A stretch of DNA of 64,000 nt from Panicum virgatum (lineage: Eukaryota; Streptophyta; Magnoliopsida; Poales; Poaceae): NCBI RefSeq assembly GCF_016808335.1, contig NC_053153.1:31813590-31877589 (forward strand), read 5' to 3'. The position numbers were made by a program, and so were the translations under genes. The notes beneath the pieces are model-generated. The model saw only the letters and a list, made by a program, of their open reading frames with translations. It did not search any database and was not told the DNA's origin. Shown piece by piece: positions 9,998 to 23,653 of the stretch (its first letter is position 1; each line of letters begins with the position of its first letter).

Positions 9998-12900
9998 GGG
10001 ACAATGTCGGTCACGGAGTATCGTGATCGCTTTCTTCAGCTGGCTCGCTACGCCCCTGCCGATGTTGCGGATGACCGCAAGAAGCAGGAACACTTCCTGG
10101 AGGGTCTTGAGGACTACCTCCAGTACGCGCTGCTCAACCTTCGCTTCGACGACTTCAACCATCTGGTTGACAGTGCGCTCAACACTGAGCGCAAGCACCT
10201 GGAGATGGAGGACAAGAAGAGGAAGGTTGTCCCCGTTGCTTCCGGCAGCAACACTCGTCCTCGACTCCAGCAGCCCCAGCAGTACCAGCAGCAGTACCGG
10301 CCCCCTCAGCAGTACCAGCAGAGGCCACCGCAGCAGTACCCGCCTCGACAGCAGCAGGCAGGTCAGGGCCAGAGGTTACCGGCACCTCCGGCTCGTGCTG
10401 CTCCACCAGCTCCACCGGCACCGCAGGCTCCACGTCCGGCAGCTCCTACCGGACAGCAGGCTCAGGGACCTCCTCGCACCTGCTTTCACTGCGGCCAGCC
10501 GGGGCACTACGCCAACGCTTGCCCCCGGAAGGCGCAGGCGGGACAGCAGGGGCGCCCAGCTCAGCCCAGGGCGCCAGCACAGGGCAAGGTGAACCACGTG
10601 ACGGCCGAGTCAGCGGCCGAGGCTCCCAACGTGGTTATTGGTACGTTCATGGTTAATTCATATCCAGCTACAGTGCTTTTTGATACTGGTGCTACGTATT
10701 CCTTCATTACTCAGTCTTTTGTCGAGCATCATGGTATTCATACTAGCACATTAAAGAGGTGCCTGTTAGTATCTTCACCGGGAGGACAGTTGAGGTCTCA
10801 CACTTACTGCCCGAGAGTCAGTGTTTCTTTGAGGGGAGTAGAGTTCTGTACTGATCTGATGGTGGTAGACACCAAGGGCATTGATGTCATTTTGGGAATG
10901 GAGACTCTGGCCAAATGGGGAGTTCGGATAGATTGTGCTCAGAGGACAGTCTTGCTATCAGCTTCCAGTGGCCAAGAGGTTGTTATCAGTGCAGTAGAGC
11001 CTTCTGGATTTCTTCATCAGATGGAGGCTAGACCCACGGACGGTATTCGCGTGGTGTCTGAATTCCCGGATGTCTTTCCGGATGATCTGCCAGGTATGCC
11101 GCCTGAACGGGCCATTGAGTTTTGTATTGATCTCTTGCCTGGCACAGCTCCTATTGCAAAGCGGCCCTACCGTATGGCACCTATAGAGCATGAAGAAGTT
11201 AAGAAGACTATTGATGAGTTGCTAGCCAAGGGCTATATCCGTCGCAGCTTCTCTCCTTGGGCTTTTCCATTATTGCTGGTAGATAAGAAGGATGGCTCGA
11301 AGAGGATGTGTGTGGATTATCGGGAGCTGAATGCAGTCACTATCAAGAACAAGCATCCACTACCCCGTATTGAGGATCTCTTCGATCTGCTTCGAGGTGC
11401 TCGTATATTCTCGAAGATTGATCTTCGTTCGGGTTATTTTCAGCTGAGGATCCGTCCTGGGGATATTCCGAAGACGGCATTCACCTGCAAGTACGGGCTA
11501 TATGAGTATACGGTCATGTCCTTCGGCTTGACTAATGCCCCGGCTTTCTTCATGCATCTGATGAACATGGTTTTCATGGATTATCTGGATGTCTTCGTGG
11601 TGATCTTTATTGATGATATTCTGGTCTTCTCCAAGACAGAAGAAGAGCATGAGGAGCATCTGAGGCTCGTGTTGCAGAGATTGAGAGAGCATCAGCTGTA
11701 TGCCAAGTTCAGCAAGTGCGAGTTCTGGATTGACGAGGTTCCATTCCTCGGTCATGTTATATCTCAGGGAGGCATTGCTGTTGATCCGAGCAAGGTGAAG
11801 GATGTGCTAGAGTGGGAGACACCGCAGACAGTAAAGGAAGTCAGGTCTTTCTTGGGCTTAGCTGGATATTATCGGAGGTTCATTGAGAATTTCTCCAAGA
11901 TCGCAAAGCCTTTGACTTCTTTGCTGGAGAAGAATGTGGCTTTCGTATGGACTGATGAGCGTCAGAGGGCCTTTGATGAGCTGAAGAAGAGGTTGACTAC
12001 GGCGCCAGTCCTGACTCTGCCAGACCAGACCAAGAGGTTCACGGTGTATTGTGATGCTTCGAAGGATGGTCTTGGGTGTGTTCTGATGCAGGAGGGCAGA
12101 GTGATTGCTTATGCTTCACGGCAGTTACGTCGCCATGAGCTGAATTATCCCACCCATGATCTTGAGTTAGCCGCAGTTGTGCATGCTTTGAAGATTTGGA
12201 GGCATTACTTGTATGGGCAGCGGTGTGATATCTACACTGATCACAAGAGCCTCAAGTACATTTTCACGCAGAATGAGCTGAACATGCGGCAGAGAAGATG
12301 GCTAGAGTTAGTCAAGGACTATGACCTGGAGATTCACTATCATCCGGGCAAGGCCAATGTTGTAGCAGATGCTTTGAGCAGAAGGAGTTATGTCAACATG
12401 GCCGTTGCTTTCCAGATGCCACCAGAGTTATGCGAGGAGTTCGAGCAGTTGAGTCTGGGTTTCTTGCATCATACCTCCAGTGCAGCTTTTGAGGCAGTAC
12501 CGACTCTAGAGTCAGAGATCAGGCAGCATCAGAAAGATGATGAGAAGCTGCAGGAGATTCGTGAGTTGCTCAAGAAGGGCAAGGCTCCTCATTTCAGAGA
12601 GGATGATCAGGGTACTTTGTGGTACAAGAACTGGATCTGTGTGCCAGATGTGAAGGATCTCCGGAAGTTGATTCTGAGTGAGGCCCATGATACAGCTTAC
12701 TCTATTCACCCGGGCAGCACGAAGATGTATTATGATCTGAAGGAACGTTTCTGGTGGTATGGGATGAAGCGTTCAGTGGCAGAGTACGTGGCTATTTGTG
12801 ACACTTGTCAGCGTGTCAAGGCTGAGCATCAGAGGCCAGCAGGTCTATTGCAGCCTTTGAAGATTCTAGAGTGGAAATAGGAGGAGATCATGATGGATTT

Positions 12901-13945
12901 CATAGTTGGATTGCCTCGTACTCAGAAAGGGTACAACTCCATATGGGTAGTAGTGGATCGATTGACGAAGGTTGCTCACTTCATTCCAGTGAACACTACT
13001 TACTCCGGTGCTAGACTTGCAGAGTTGTACATCTCTCGGATTGTCTGCCTGCATGGTGTGCCCAAGAAGATTATATCTGACAGAGGGTCTCAGTTCACTT
13101 CTCGGTTCTTGGAGCAGCTCCATGATTCGTTGGATACGAAGCTGCGTTTCAGTACGGCTTATCACCCTCAGACAGATGGGAAGACAGAGAGAACCAACCA
13201 AGTGTTGGAGGATATGCTGAGAGCTTGTGCTATTCAGTACGGTACTAGTTGGGATAAGTGCCTGTCGTATGCTGAGTTCTCATATAACAACAGCTATCAG
13301 GCCAGTCTGAAGAAGTCTCCCTTCGAGGCATTGTATGGCAGAAAGTGCAGGACTCCTCCCTATTGGGATCAGATTGGTGAGAAGCAGCTCTTTGGTCCTG
13401 AGATCATAGATGATGCAGAGCAGATGGTTCAGGCTGTGCGAGAAAATCTGAGGATTGCACAGAGCAGACAGAAGAGCTATGCAGATGGCAAACGGAGAGA
13501 CCTGACTTTCAGTGTTGGTGATTATGTGTATCTGAAGGTGTCTCCGATGAGAGGAATCCGCAGATTTAATGTCAAAGGGAAGTTAGCACCTCGGTATGTG
13601 GGGCCATTCAAGGTGCTAGAGCGGAAAGGCGAAGTTGCTTATCGCCTGGAGTTACCTCTCAGCCTCTCAGGAGTTCACGATGTCTTCCATATATCTCAGC
13701 TGAAGAGGTGTCTGCGAGTACCCGAGGAGCAGGCACCCCTGGATGGAGTGGACGTCCAGGAGGATCTGACTTATACCGAGCATCCGGTGAAGATTCTGGA
13801 GACATCAGAGAGGGTTACTCGGAACAAGCGCATCAAGATGTGCAGAGTTCAGTGGAGTCACCACAGTGAAGCTGAGGCTACTTGGGAGCGAGAAGATGAG
13901 TTGAAGAAGACCTATCCAGATCTCTTTGCTAGCCAGCCCAGCTAA
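9998..13945 (+). pseudogene. Element B gag 3' part and pol: zinc knuckle, protease, RT, RNase H, integrase, chromodomain (one nonsense codon)
   Basis: One frame of 1315 codons plus stop, broken only by TAG at 12878-12880, where G has a tryptophan codon (EWKWEE). Numbering residues from the ATG at 10004: Gag C-terminal part with a Pro/Gln-rich linker; CCHC zinc knuckle about 160-173; aspartic protease DTGA 227-230; RT with YRELN and catalytic FIDDIL (Asp 537-538); RNase H beginning YCDAS (Asp 684); integrase zinc-binding HHCC region ending [11 protein letters not shown] just before the stop. After the stop: integrase core with D (VVVDRLTK), D (ISDRGSQF) and E (TERTNQ), a GPF module ([10 protein letters not shown]), and a chromodomain (about 13780-13930, ending [14 protein letters not shown]...YPDLF). 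Gag and Pol are fused in frame after splicing. The stop would separate integrase core and chromodomain from the rest. Confidence 0.95.
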
Positions 13946-13979
13946 ATCTCGGGGACGAGATTTCTTTAAGGGGGTAGGG
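13944..13979 (+). promoter_or_regulatory. Element B stop-codon hairpin and polypurine tract
   Basis: AAATCTCG-GGGA-CGAGATTT (13944-13963) is a perfect 8-bp inverted repeat overlapping the pol stop codon. It is followed by TTAAGGGGGTAGGG, the polypurine tract that primes plus-strand DNA, ending 2 nt before the 3' LTR. Confidence 0.85.
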
Positions 13980-13981
13980 TC

Positions 13982-16900
13982 TGTAACACCCTAATTTAAA
14001 TTTCAGCATTTATTAATAAATTTAATTGGCTTTATTTAATTTTCTAAGGTTTATTGTGTTAGACTTGCATTTAATCTAAAATTTTGTTCCTTAAGTGATT
14101 AAAATTTTGTCTAAGGTTAAAACTTTGTTGTTGCATTCATGCTGGTGCATATTTTGTTTATTTTGGTTGAGTGCTAGGGAGTTTGAATTCAAATTTGTTT
14201 GAATTCAAACTATTTTGTGTGAGTTTGCAAAAGAAAAAGAAATAGAAATGGAAAGAGGACCCAAACCCAAAACAACCCAACCCATCCTTTCCCCACGGCC
14301 CATTTCCTTTCCAGCGGCCCAGTCCGGCCCGGCCCCCTCTCCCCTCTCCCTTTCCCTGTGCCGGCCCAGCCTCTCCCTCTGCTCGGCCCACTTTCCCACG
14401 CACTCGGCCCGGCTCCACCCGCCTCCCTCCGCGATGGCCCAGCTGCGCGCACGGCCCACGCCCGCTTCCGCTCTCAGCTCAGGCGTGCGCGCGCTGTCCC
14501 TGACAGCCCTGGCCCACCCGCCAGCTCCTTCTCCCTCCTCCCGCACCTTCCACGCGCGCGTAACGCCCCGCCGTGATCTCCGGCCGAGATCCACGGCGAG
14601 CCCCCGCGCCAGACCCGCACGCCAAGGCAACCCGCCGCCCTACAAAAAGGAGCCCGAGCCTCCCTTCCTCTTCCCATCCACGGCCGCCACCCCTAACCCT
14701 AGCGCCACCGCCCTCGCCTCGCTCCGCCGCGCCGCTCCTCTGCGCCGCTGCTGACATGCTGTCCCAACACACCGGAGCTCCGGCCAGGCCGCACAGAAGC
14801 ACCGCCCCGACGTCCCGAGTTTTCCCAAGGCTAGCACTCCTCGATCTCGGCCCCACACGTGCCGAATTTCACCCACGACCTCGCCGCCGGTGAGAAGCTC
14901 CGCCCGCTCGATTTCTCGCCGCCAGTGGTTTCCCGACCTCCCTAACCCCCTACACACCTCCACAGGCCATTCCCGGACTTCCTCTACGGTTCAGCAGGCT
15001 CGGAGACGGTCTGCATCGACCACGCCGCCGAGTTTCGTCCCTGCGCCGCCGCGACCATCGCCGGACCTCGACGCTAACACCCTGCGCCGCGTCTCCTTCC
15101 AATATAGAGCCCGGTGAGCACCTCCTCAGCCTCCTGGTCCTTTTGCGCAGGATAGAGTAACCCGTAGCGCGTCCCCGCCCGCACAACGCCGCTCGCCGGC
15201 GAGCTAGCGCCGCCTCGCTCCGCCACAAGCCCCGTCCGAGCCCCGAGCAGCCTTCCCTTCGCCACCAGTGCCTTGCGCATACCGCGGGCATGCTCCCCGG
15301 CCCATCCCTGGCTCAAACCGACCCCCGGAGCGCCGGATGGGCGAACTCCGGCGGCTCCGCGGCCGCGCGCCGCCGCGCTCCGTGAGTTCCGCCGCCGCCG
15401 TCGCCCGCAACCCACCCTGGCCACCCGATCTTGAACCGACGGGTCAGATTAGATCCAAAAGCCCAACCCCGATGAGCCATCGGATCGAGATCCGACGATC
15501 CCGATCCAAAGATACCGGTTCGGCCGGTACCTTTTGCTAAAGAGACCCTGCCTTTTCTGGAATTCAACCCGCAGTCCACAGTAGTGTAAAACTAATTACA
15601 GTTTAGGCCTGTTTTTAACACTTAGCCCCCTGAGCCCTTTAGAAATAGAACCCGCCGTCCAGAGCTGTTGGTTTTGCAGGTTAGCCCTTGAAACTAAGGT
15701 TTAATTACATTTTAGTCCACGATTTTTGCAGAAAACCCCCCTGGAATTAGTTTTTATTTACAAATAAGCCCCTAGAACTTGTTTTTGGCCTAGATTATGC
15801 GTCTTAGCTCCGTTTTTAGCGTTCTTTATGTCCACGCGATCGTTGTAATGCGTAGAATAGCTTTAGACTAGATTAGTGTGCAGTTTTTATGTATTGATGT
15901 ACTGTTTCTTAGTTTTTGTTAGTGTTTGCTTGTATGCTTATACGTGTGCATTGTTTTGGCCATGTGTTCGTGAGTAGACGTTGATCCATCTGAGGAGCCC
16001 CAGTACCAGTACCCAGAGCAGCCGTCTTCGGAGCAGTTTGAGCAGCAGCCAGAGCAGTACGAGGAAGGCAAGTATAACATGAACAACCTATCACTTTTAA
16101 ATACAATTTCATACTGCATTTTAATACTGTATGCCTATAAGGACTTTCCTAGCCACTTTATATCCTTTATATATACCTTTGGGTTGCATTTTGGTTAGTT
16201 GTACTAGGTGCCGCGCTACAACACATAATGATCCTTTTTAATTAATTTGATTAATGGTTTACTTGAACTTAATTCTGAGAGTGGCCCTCTGTGTTGTGAT
16301 GAGTGGCTCACGTCTCGTTAAAAGATGGTTTTTGTAGAAACATGGTTTAGGGGGCCAGCACGGTGCTTATTGCTTGGTTGGCCACTCTCCATAAGGACCG
16401 GTTCATAGAGCGACAACCTGGGACAACAGCGCTACCACAAGGCTAGAATGGGATAGACTTGGCTTACTAATTAGGTCTTTTTGGTTTGGAGTAACTTACC
16501 TGCGGGGCAAGAGTAGTAAGCTTCAATGGTCCCTGCTCCTCCGGCTTGGTCTGTGCTTGGATTGCGCTCCTGTGCTTGTACCCCCGGAGGTGGGCCCCAT
16601 CGTCGCTGACCTATCTCTCGCGGTTACGCCTTACCAACGAGATTCTTTGTAACGGCCTCGTAGTGAGTCGCTAGTCATCTCACCTAAGGAAGTGTGATGA
16701 ACCTCTAGCGTAGCTCACGACTTGTGGGTAAAGATGTGCAACCTCTGCAGAGTGTAAAACTGGTATACTAGCCGTGCTCACGGTTATGAGCGGCCCAGAT
16801 CCTCCTTTTGATTAGTGGAGTTATCTCCTTCCGATGAGGGAGGTGCTTCTCGGGGTTACCTTGGTGGCTTGGTTTTGGTTTGGTTCTCAGTAGTAACATG

Positions 16901-17431
16901 TTTAATCTTGATTAATTACTATGTAACTGGGTTAATGGTAATTCATCAACTTGTAGTAAATAGTTTTAATAAAATTTTGCCAAGATTAAAAGCTAATGCA
17001 GTTGAGTCAGCCAACCTTAGAGCCTCATAGTTTGTGTTATACTTGTTGAGTACAAGTTGTGTACTCACCCTTGCCTCTTCTCTACTTTTTCCTCTTGGCT
17101 ACGCTACTGCTGCTCAGTTCCTGCCGACACGAGGGAGTTCGCCCAGCGCTACCAGGACTACGAGGACTTCTAGGTGTTCGTCTCCCAGTCGACGTCCCTG
17201 TGGCGCCCTGCTTCAGCTTCGGAGAGCTTTATTCGTATTTTGTACTTCGCTTCCGCTGTATCAGACATTTTTGTCATTAATGTAATAAATAACATTCGTA
17301 TTCGCTTTATTATATCTTTTTACGTGATATGTGCTATGATATACTGTTCATTCTATTGTATATACGTGTGACTTGATCCTGGCACGTATATGATTGCTCG
17401 GTTTATGTTCTTTTATAAACCGGGTGTTACA
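13982..17431 (+). repeat. Element B 3' LTR
   Basis: 3450 bp, nearly identical to the B 5' LTR and followed by target duplication GTTAC at 17432-17436. Split mini-ORF segments are at 15977-16067 and 17118-17173, both open. Substitutions against the 5' LTR cluster in the GC-rich part (around 14755-14795). Confidence 0.96.
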
Positions 17432-17436
17432 GTTAC
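17432..17436. repeat. Target site duplication of element B, right copy (GTTAC)
   Basis: Second copy of GTTAC. Element A pol resumes immediately after it. Confidence 0.95.
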
Positions 17437-19253
17437 GTCGGCATGAGCTGAATTATCCCACTCATGATCTTGAGTTAGCCGCAGTCGTGCATGCTCTGAA
17501 GATTTGGAGGCATTACTTGTATGGGCAGCGGTGTGATATCTACACTGATCACAAGAGTCTCAAGTACATTTTCACGCAGAATGAGCTGAACATGCGGTAG
17601 AGAAGATGGCTAGAGTTGGTCAAGGACTATGACCTGGAGATACACTATCATCTGGGTAAGGCCAATGTTGTAGCAGATGCTCTGAGCAGAAAAAGTTATG
17701 TCAACATGGCCGTAGCTTTCCAGATGCCTCCAGAGTGATGCGAGGAGTTTGAGCAGTTGAGTCTGGGCTTCTTGCATCATACCTCCAGTGCAGCGTTTGA
17801 GGCAGTACCGACTCTAGAGTCAGAGATCAGGCAGCATCAGAAGGAAGATGAGAAGCTGCAGGAGATCCGTGAGTTGCTCAAGAAGGGCAAGGCTCCACAC
17901 TTCAGAGAGGACGATAAGGGTACTTTGTGGTACAAGAACCAGATCTGTGTTCCAGATGTGAATGATCTCCGGAAGTTGATTCCGAGTGAGGCCCATGATA
18001 CAGCTTACTCTATTCATCCGGGCAGCACGAAGATGTATTATGACCTTAAGGAACGTTTCTGGTGGTATGGTATGAAGCGTTCAGTGGCAGAGTACGTGGC
18101 TATTTGTGACACTTGTCAGCGTGTCAAGGCTGAGCATCAGAGGCCAGCAGGTCTGTTACAGCCTTTGAAGATTCCAGAGTGGAAATGGGAGGAAATCACT
18201 ATGGACTTCATTGTTGGATTGCCTCGTACTCAGAAGGGGTACAACTCCATATGGGTAGTAGTGGATCGATTGACGAAGGTTGCTCACTTCATTCCAGTGA
18301 ACACTACTTACTCCGGTGCTAGACTTGCAGAGTTGTACATCTCTCGGATTGTCTGCTTGCATGGTGTGCCCAAGAAGATCATATCCGACAGAGGGTCTCA
18401 GTTCACTTCTCGGTTCTGGGAGCAGCTTCTTGACTCTTTGGATATGAAGCTACGATTCAGCACCGCATATCACCCTCAGACAGATGGGCAGACAGAGAGA
18501 ACCAACCAAGTGTTGGAGGATATGCTGAGAGCTTGTGCCATTCAGTACGGTACTAGTTGGGATAAGTGCCTGTCTTAAGCTGAGTTCTCATATAACAACA
18601 GCTATCAGGCCAGTCTGAAGAAGTCCCCCTTCGAGGCATTGTATGGCAGAAAGTGCAGGACACCTCTCTATTGGGATCAGATTGGTGAGAAGCAGCTCTT
18701 TGGCCCTGAGATCATAGATGATGCAGAGCAGATGGTTCAGGCTGTGCGAAAAAATCTGAGGATTGCACAGAGCAGACAAAAGAGCTATGCAGATGGCAAA
18801 CAGAGAGACCTGACTTTCAGTGTTGGTGATCATGTATACCTGAAGGTGTCTCCGATGAGAGGAATCCGCAGGTTTAATATCAAGGGGAAGTTACCACCTC
18901 GGTATGTGGGGCCATTCAAGGTGCTAGAGCAGAAAGGCGAAGTTGCTTATCGCCTGGAGTTACCTCTCAGCCTCTCAGGAGTTCATGATGTCTTCCATAT
19001 ATCTCAGCTGAAGAGGTGTCTGCGAGTACCCGAGGAGCAGGCACCACTAGATGGAGTAGATGTGCAGGAAGATCTGACTTATACTGAGCATCCGGTGAAG
19101 ATTCTGGAGACATCAGAAAGGGTTACTCGGAACAAGCACATTAAGATGTGCAGAGTTCAGTGGAGTCACCACAGTGAAGCTGAGGCTACTTGGGAGCGAG
19201 AAGATGAGCTGATGAAGACATATCCAGATCTCTTTGCTAGCCAGCCCAGCTAA
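17437..19253 (+). pseudogene. pol: Element A pol 3' part (RNase H, integrase, chromodomain), broken
   Basis: Continuation of the A pol frame after B. RNase H ([27 protein letters not shown]) leads into the integrase zinc region, the DDE core ([22 protein letters not shown]), the GPF module and the chromodomain, ending at TAA 19251-19253. Premature stops are at 17598-17600 (TAG for a Gln codon), near 17737 (TGA) and 18576-18578 (TAA for a Tyr codon). No frameshift was noticed in this part. It fits an older copy accumulating transitions. Confidence 0.92.
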
Positions 19254-19286
19254 ATCTCGGGGACGAGATTTCTTTAAGGGGTAGGG
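19252..19286 (+). promoter_or_regulatory. Element A stop-codon hairpin and polypurine tract
   Basis: The same AAATCTCG-GGGA-CGAGATTT hairpin as in B lies at 19252-19271, followed by TTAAGGGGTAGGG, one G shorter than in B. Confidence 0.8.
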
Positions 19287-19288
19287 TC

Positions 19289-20633
19289 TATAACACCCTA
19301 ATTTAAATTTCAGCATTTTATAATAAATTTAATTGGCTTTATTTAATTTTCTAAGGTTTATTGTGTTTAGGCTCGCATTTAATCTAATTTTTGTTCCATA
19401 AGTAATTAAAATTTTATCATAGGTTTAAATTTGTTGTTGCATTCATGCTGGTGCATGGTTTTATTTGTTGGTTTGCATAGGAGTTTGAATTCAAATTTCA
19501 TGTGAATTCAAATAGATTTGAATTGTTTAGAAATAGAATAGAGTTGGAAAAGATAAAACCCAGCCTAGCAGTATTCCCTCTTATCCCCGGCCCACTCCGC
19601 TCCCCGCGTCCGGCCCAGAGCCGCGCAGCCGCGAGTCCCACCCCCCCTCTCGCTGCGGCCCACTCCCTCACTCTCTCCTCGTGGCCCAACCCGCACGCGA
19701 CCGGGCCCGCTCCACACCCCGCGTGCCCAGGCCGCTATCTCAGCGCGCGCTCGCCCGCTCTCACCCGCCCGCCACCGGGCCCCGCTCGTCAGACCCCCTC
19801 TCACGCCCGGCTCGCCCGCGTCCCCGCCTCCTTCCGCTGACGGCCTGACCCCACTGGTCATCCCCTCCCCCGCGCACACAACGAAAACACCGCGATCTCC
19901 ACCCGGGATGTTCGCCGGCCTTCCCTACCGGGCACGCACACCTAGGGTCACCCCGGCCCTTTAAATCGCGCCGCGCCGCACCCTCCTAACCCCAACCCTC
20001 ACATCAGCCGCCCTACAACCCTAACCTAGCACCGCCGCATCCCCGGAGTTGGAGCAGGGGACCATCGCCGCCGTGTTTCCGCATTCCTGGTGCTCCTTGG
20101 CGCCTCCACCACCGCGAGCCGCAGGAGGAGCTCAGCCCGGAGTCCACGAGCTTCCCCGAGCACGCAGCCTCCGACCTCGGCCCCGCTGCCCCGTGGAGGA
20201 GCTCCGCCGATTGACGCCACGCCGCCGTGCTGCCGCGGATCCATCTCTGCACCGCCGCACTCCCTCCTCTACGCCTCCCCGGACCTTCGTGCCGCGGTAA
20301 CGAACCTCCCCGCGCCTCTTTTTCCCTCGGCCTGTCCCTGTCCCGTGCGAGATTTCTCGCCGGCGCGGCCCTGATCCGCCCCGCCGTCGTGCTGCCGCTC
20401 CGCCGTGCTGCAGGCCCGCGTTACGGCCACAGGTGGATTACCCAGGTCGCGTTGGCCAACCCCGACCTAAAACCCCCTCGAAACAAGCTCCGGAGCACCT
20501 TTTGCGGTGAAGTCCGGCACGCTACCGCCGCCCTGCTCACCGCCGCTCCCCGCGTTCGAATCAACCCGCACCGCTCGATCAAAGACCAGCGGTCTCGATT
20601 AGATCTAGCGTACCTCTTGGTCCAGATCCGTTC
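19289..20633 (+). repeat. Element A 3' LTR, segment 1
   Basis: Starts TATAACACCC (TG mutated to TA at the LTR terminus). It holds the AT-rich head and the GC-rich promoter block (about 19560-20560) with a TATA-like CCTTTAAAT near 19960. It ends at the C target duplication CGTTC (20629-20633). No gene is seen; the ORFs here are GC artefacts. Confidence 0.92.
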
Positions 20634-23600
20634 TGTGGCGGAACCACCCAAAACTACTAGGCCCGGGTGCACTGATCTTTGTTGCTAAGCAACTCTGACC
20701 CAAATTGGCACTCACCGGTAGTTCCTCGAGTGAAGCCTCGATAAAAGCCACGCTCTTCCAGGATCAGCAGACAACACTCACACGAGGGTGAGCCCAGAGA
20801 TTACAACACAAAACATTTCATACATCTCAGAGTTTGCAGCGGAAAGGAAAATTTATTACAAACCATGTTCAGAGTAGCAAAGTACTACAGAAGTCCGAAC
20901 TACACAAATTATTCAAGTGTTATAGTCTCAGCGGAAGCAATAAAACATCTAACGAAAGGAAGTGACGTATCGATAAAGCCCATACGAAAAGCGTCACTCA
21001 GTGGGAGGGTGGTCAGCACCAGCTGAAGGGCCATCCCACTCAACAGACCAGCCCGGAGGCAAGGTACACGGCCAAGTAAGACTTGCAAACAGATCTTCGA
21101 AGTTAGTACCTGAAAAACAGTGCCACAAACAAGGCTGAGTATACTAATACTCAGCAAGACTGACCCATCACCGGATATAACATAGTCCGATAACTAGACA
21201 TGCAAGGCTTTTTGGTTTGTGGGGTTTATTTTGCCAAAAATGCCACTAAGAGTTGGTCCTTATTTTCAGATTTTATCTAGCCATCTTCTAGTTGGATTAA
21301 CCATTCTAAGTTTGCATCCAACTCTACACAATTATGGTAGAGCAATCATTTAATCAACCAGCAGTATTATCATCATCATGTTCCACTTGTTACTCTGTGT
21401 GACCGAAAACATTAAGCAGTCTCATGCCGTGAGAGGCGGACGATTCTGAATCGGATTTCAACCTGGCCAGGGGAACCTAGACCACACGTATGGGAACCAA
21501 GTCACCCACACAACATTTCCCCTTTCCTTCCAGTCCGTGGATCCGGAACACTCTCCCCGACTACAGAGCCCGACGTCTCTGCACCCGTACATCCGGACAA
21601 AAAATAAAACCTACTTCTACCAAGAGGGTGCGAGATCGTTCCACTCGCTAGTCCAATCAGGTACTTCAGCTTACCGATTACCATATTTCTCGGCATGTGG
21701 CTAGTACTTTCAAACGCTTAACGAAATGAGCCACACACCGCGACCTTAGCCATTTTGCCTACACCAGCGGGGTATCACAACTACACAACCCCGCCCGTTG
21801 TCCTTATATTTCAGCAGGAATTAAAGTCAGTAAAATTCCTATATGCTCGCGAGAGGCAGGAAACCCCTCGACTTCTACCGTACCTAATTAGCATGGCAAC
21901 TAGTCGATAAAAAGATCCGGGTATCAAACATAGGTACCTAGGGATCATGCACCTAAGGTTTTCGATCAACTCCTAGAAAACGTAAATGCGCAATAAAAAT
22001 TATTACAACATATACAAATAGTAAGATGAATATAAGGCGTAAAATAATGGGATTATGCACCGGGGCTTACCTTCTTGGGTACTGTTCAAAGGTAGCCTTG
22101 GGCTCTTCCGAACATTGGTTCGGGTCTTGATTCAAGCCAGTACAACTAAGGGAGACACTCTCCGGAGTGGTAGTATTCGCGGGCACCAACTCATAATCAC
22201 CGTCGAGTAGATTTACCGTTTCTATATGCATGCAGAAATGATATTGTTACAACATGATATAACATATTTCTTTCCTTCACTATAAAGTTGTAGTCCAGAA
22301 TAGCACGTGTTTGTTGTGGTGGTCTTAGTTAACTTTATTTTCTGGGCAATCGTTTATAGAGTAGTTCTTAATTTCACTTTACTTCATAAAAGAGCTGTGT
22401 GTTTTGATTTTTATTCTTATCATTAAAACATAGCAGACTTTCACTATTTCATAGCAACCCATTTACTCATGAGCTAGTGATGAAAAACTAAAGTAACTCA
22501 GATCAGATACTTTAGCATTTATGGTATAGTTTTCAGCATCTAACCATAAAGTAATTAACCATACAAAGCATGTAAGTAGATTACTCTAGTTGCTTCATCT
22601 TTTGGCATAGCAAGTTTGACATGGGTTCTTGTGCTACAAATTTTATGGGAGCATCTACCAAGCATCTACTCAGTACTGTAATTTTTCCAGATTTTATTCA
22701 CTTATGTAGCTGAGGTAAAAAAAAGAACAAAAATAACAAGCCATTAACTAAGATTAATTCTCCAGAGAGTTGTACTAGGTATATGATTCTCAAATTTTTA
22801 CCAGAGCCTATTCATGAGCTAAGAATACTCCAGAAAAATTATCGAGCTTTATAACCACCAGATAAATTAGTTATGCATTTAACTTAACATGATTTAGCAT
22901 AAATTTCTCAAGGTGCATTTAACCAGTAATGCATATGAAATGTTTATTACAGATAGAACATACTCTAAAAAAGATCATGTCCAAAAATCAAGATTATTTA
23001 TGGTGTAGATTACTCAGAACAAAAATAGTAAATCTAGCCCTAAGATGCTAAGCATGATTATTCACCACAGAAAAACTCAGTAACTGCACCTCAAAATTTT
23101 TAGACAGGAACAAAGAGCTAAAAAGAGACTTCAGAAATAAATATAGATTTTTCTGAGCATAATAACTATATATGGAGAATTAAGTTGATTAAACAAGCAT
23201 AAAACATGGTATATAGTAAATGAACTCTAATAAATCTGAAATTTATGGAGTTACAAGATTTCAGTAATACATGTATTCAGTAAAAATTCCAGAGCAAGTT
23301 CATGTGCATATTTTCCAGTATTAAATCGAGAAAGCTAGCAACAGATTAGAGAATCTTGATTGTTCTAACATGATAACTGTTTTGGTTGGGTGTCATCTTT
23401 TTACTGTGATCTGAATATTCCATTAGTGATAACATATCCAAAAATAAAGGTCATTTGCTGAGTATAACTTCATGAACATGCATAAGGTGATTTTCTTATT
23501 CTTTTTCTCAGATTAAAATAAAAGCAAAATATGAACATGTGAATGTAACAAAAGTTGTAGTTATTGTTCTAAGGATTCCAGAACATTTTAGTTTGCATTT

Positions 23601-23653
23601 TTCTGATTTTTATACGATTTTCTAGGCATTTTTGAAGTTTGCTGTTTTTGAGT

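Larger units (their letters stand above)
5358..17431 (+). mobile_element. Element B: full-length family-T chromovirus
   Basis: A complete 12,074-bp Ty3/gypsy element with LTRs of 3449 and 3450 bp, primer site, gag with intron, pol with C-terminal chromodomain, polypurine tract and a perfect GTTAC target duplication. The C-terminal chromodomain places it among chromoviruses; long LTRs and overall layout fit the Tekay/Del clade (inference). By eye the two LTRs differ at roughly 35-40 positions (about 1%), so the insertion is recent. The only coding defect seen is a TAG at 12878-12880. Confidence 0.96.

Noticed and set aside
11498..11755. Antisense ORFs of 60-85 codons in RT regions of A, B and G.
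   Set aside because: These are shadows of the strongly conserved pol frame on the opposite strand.
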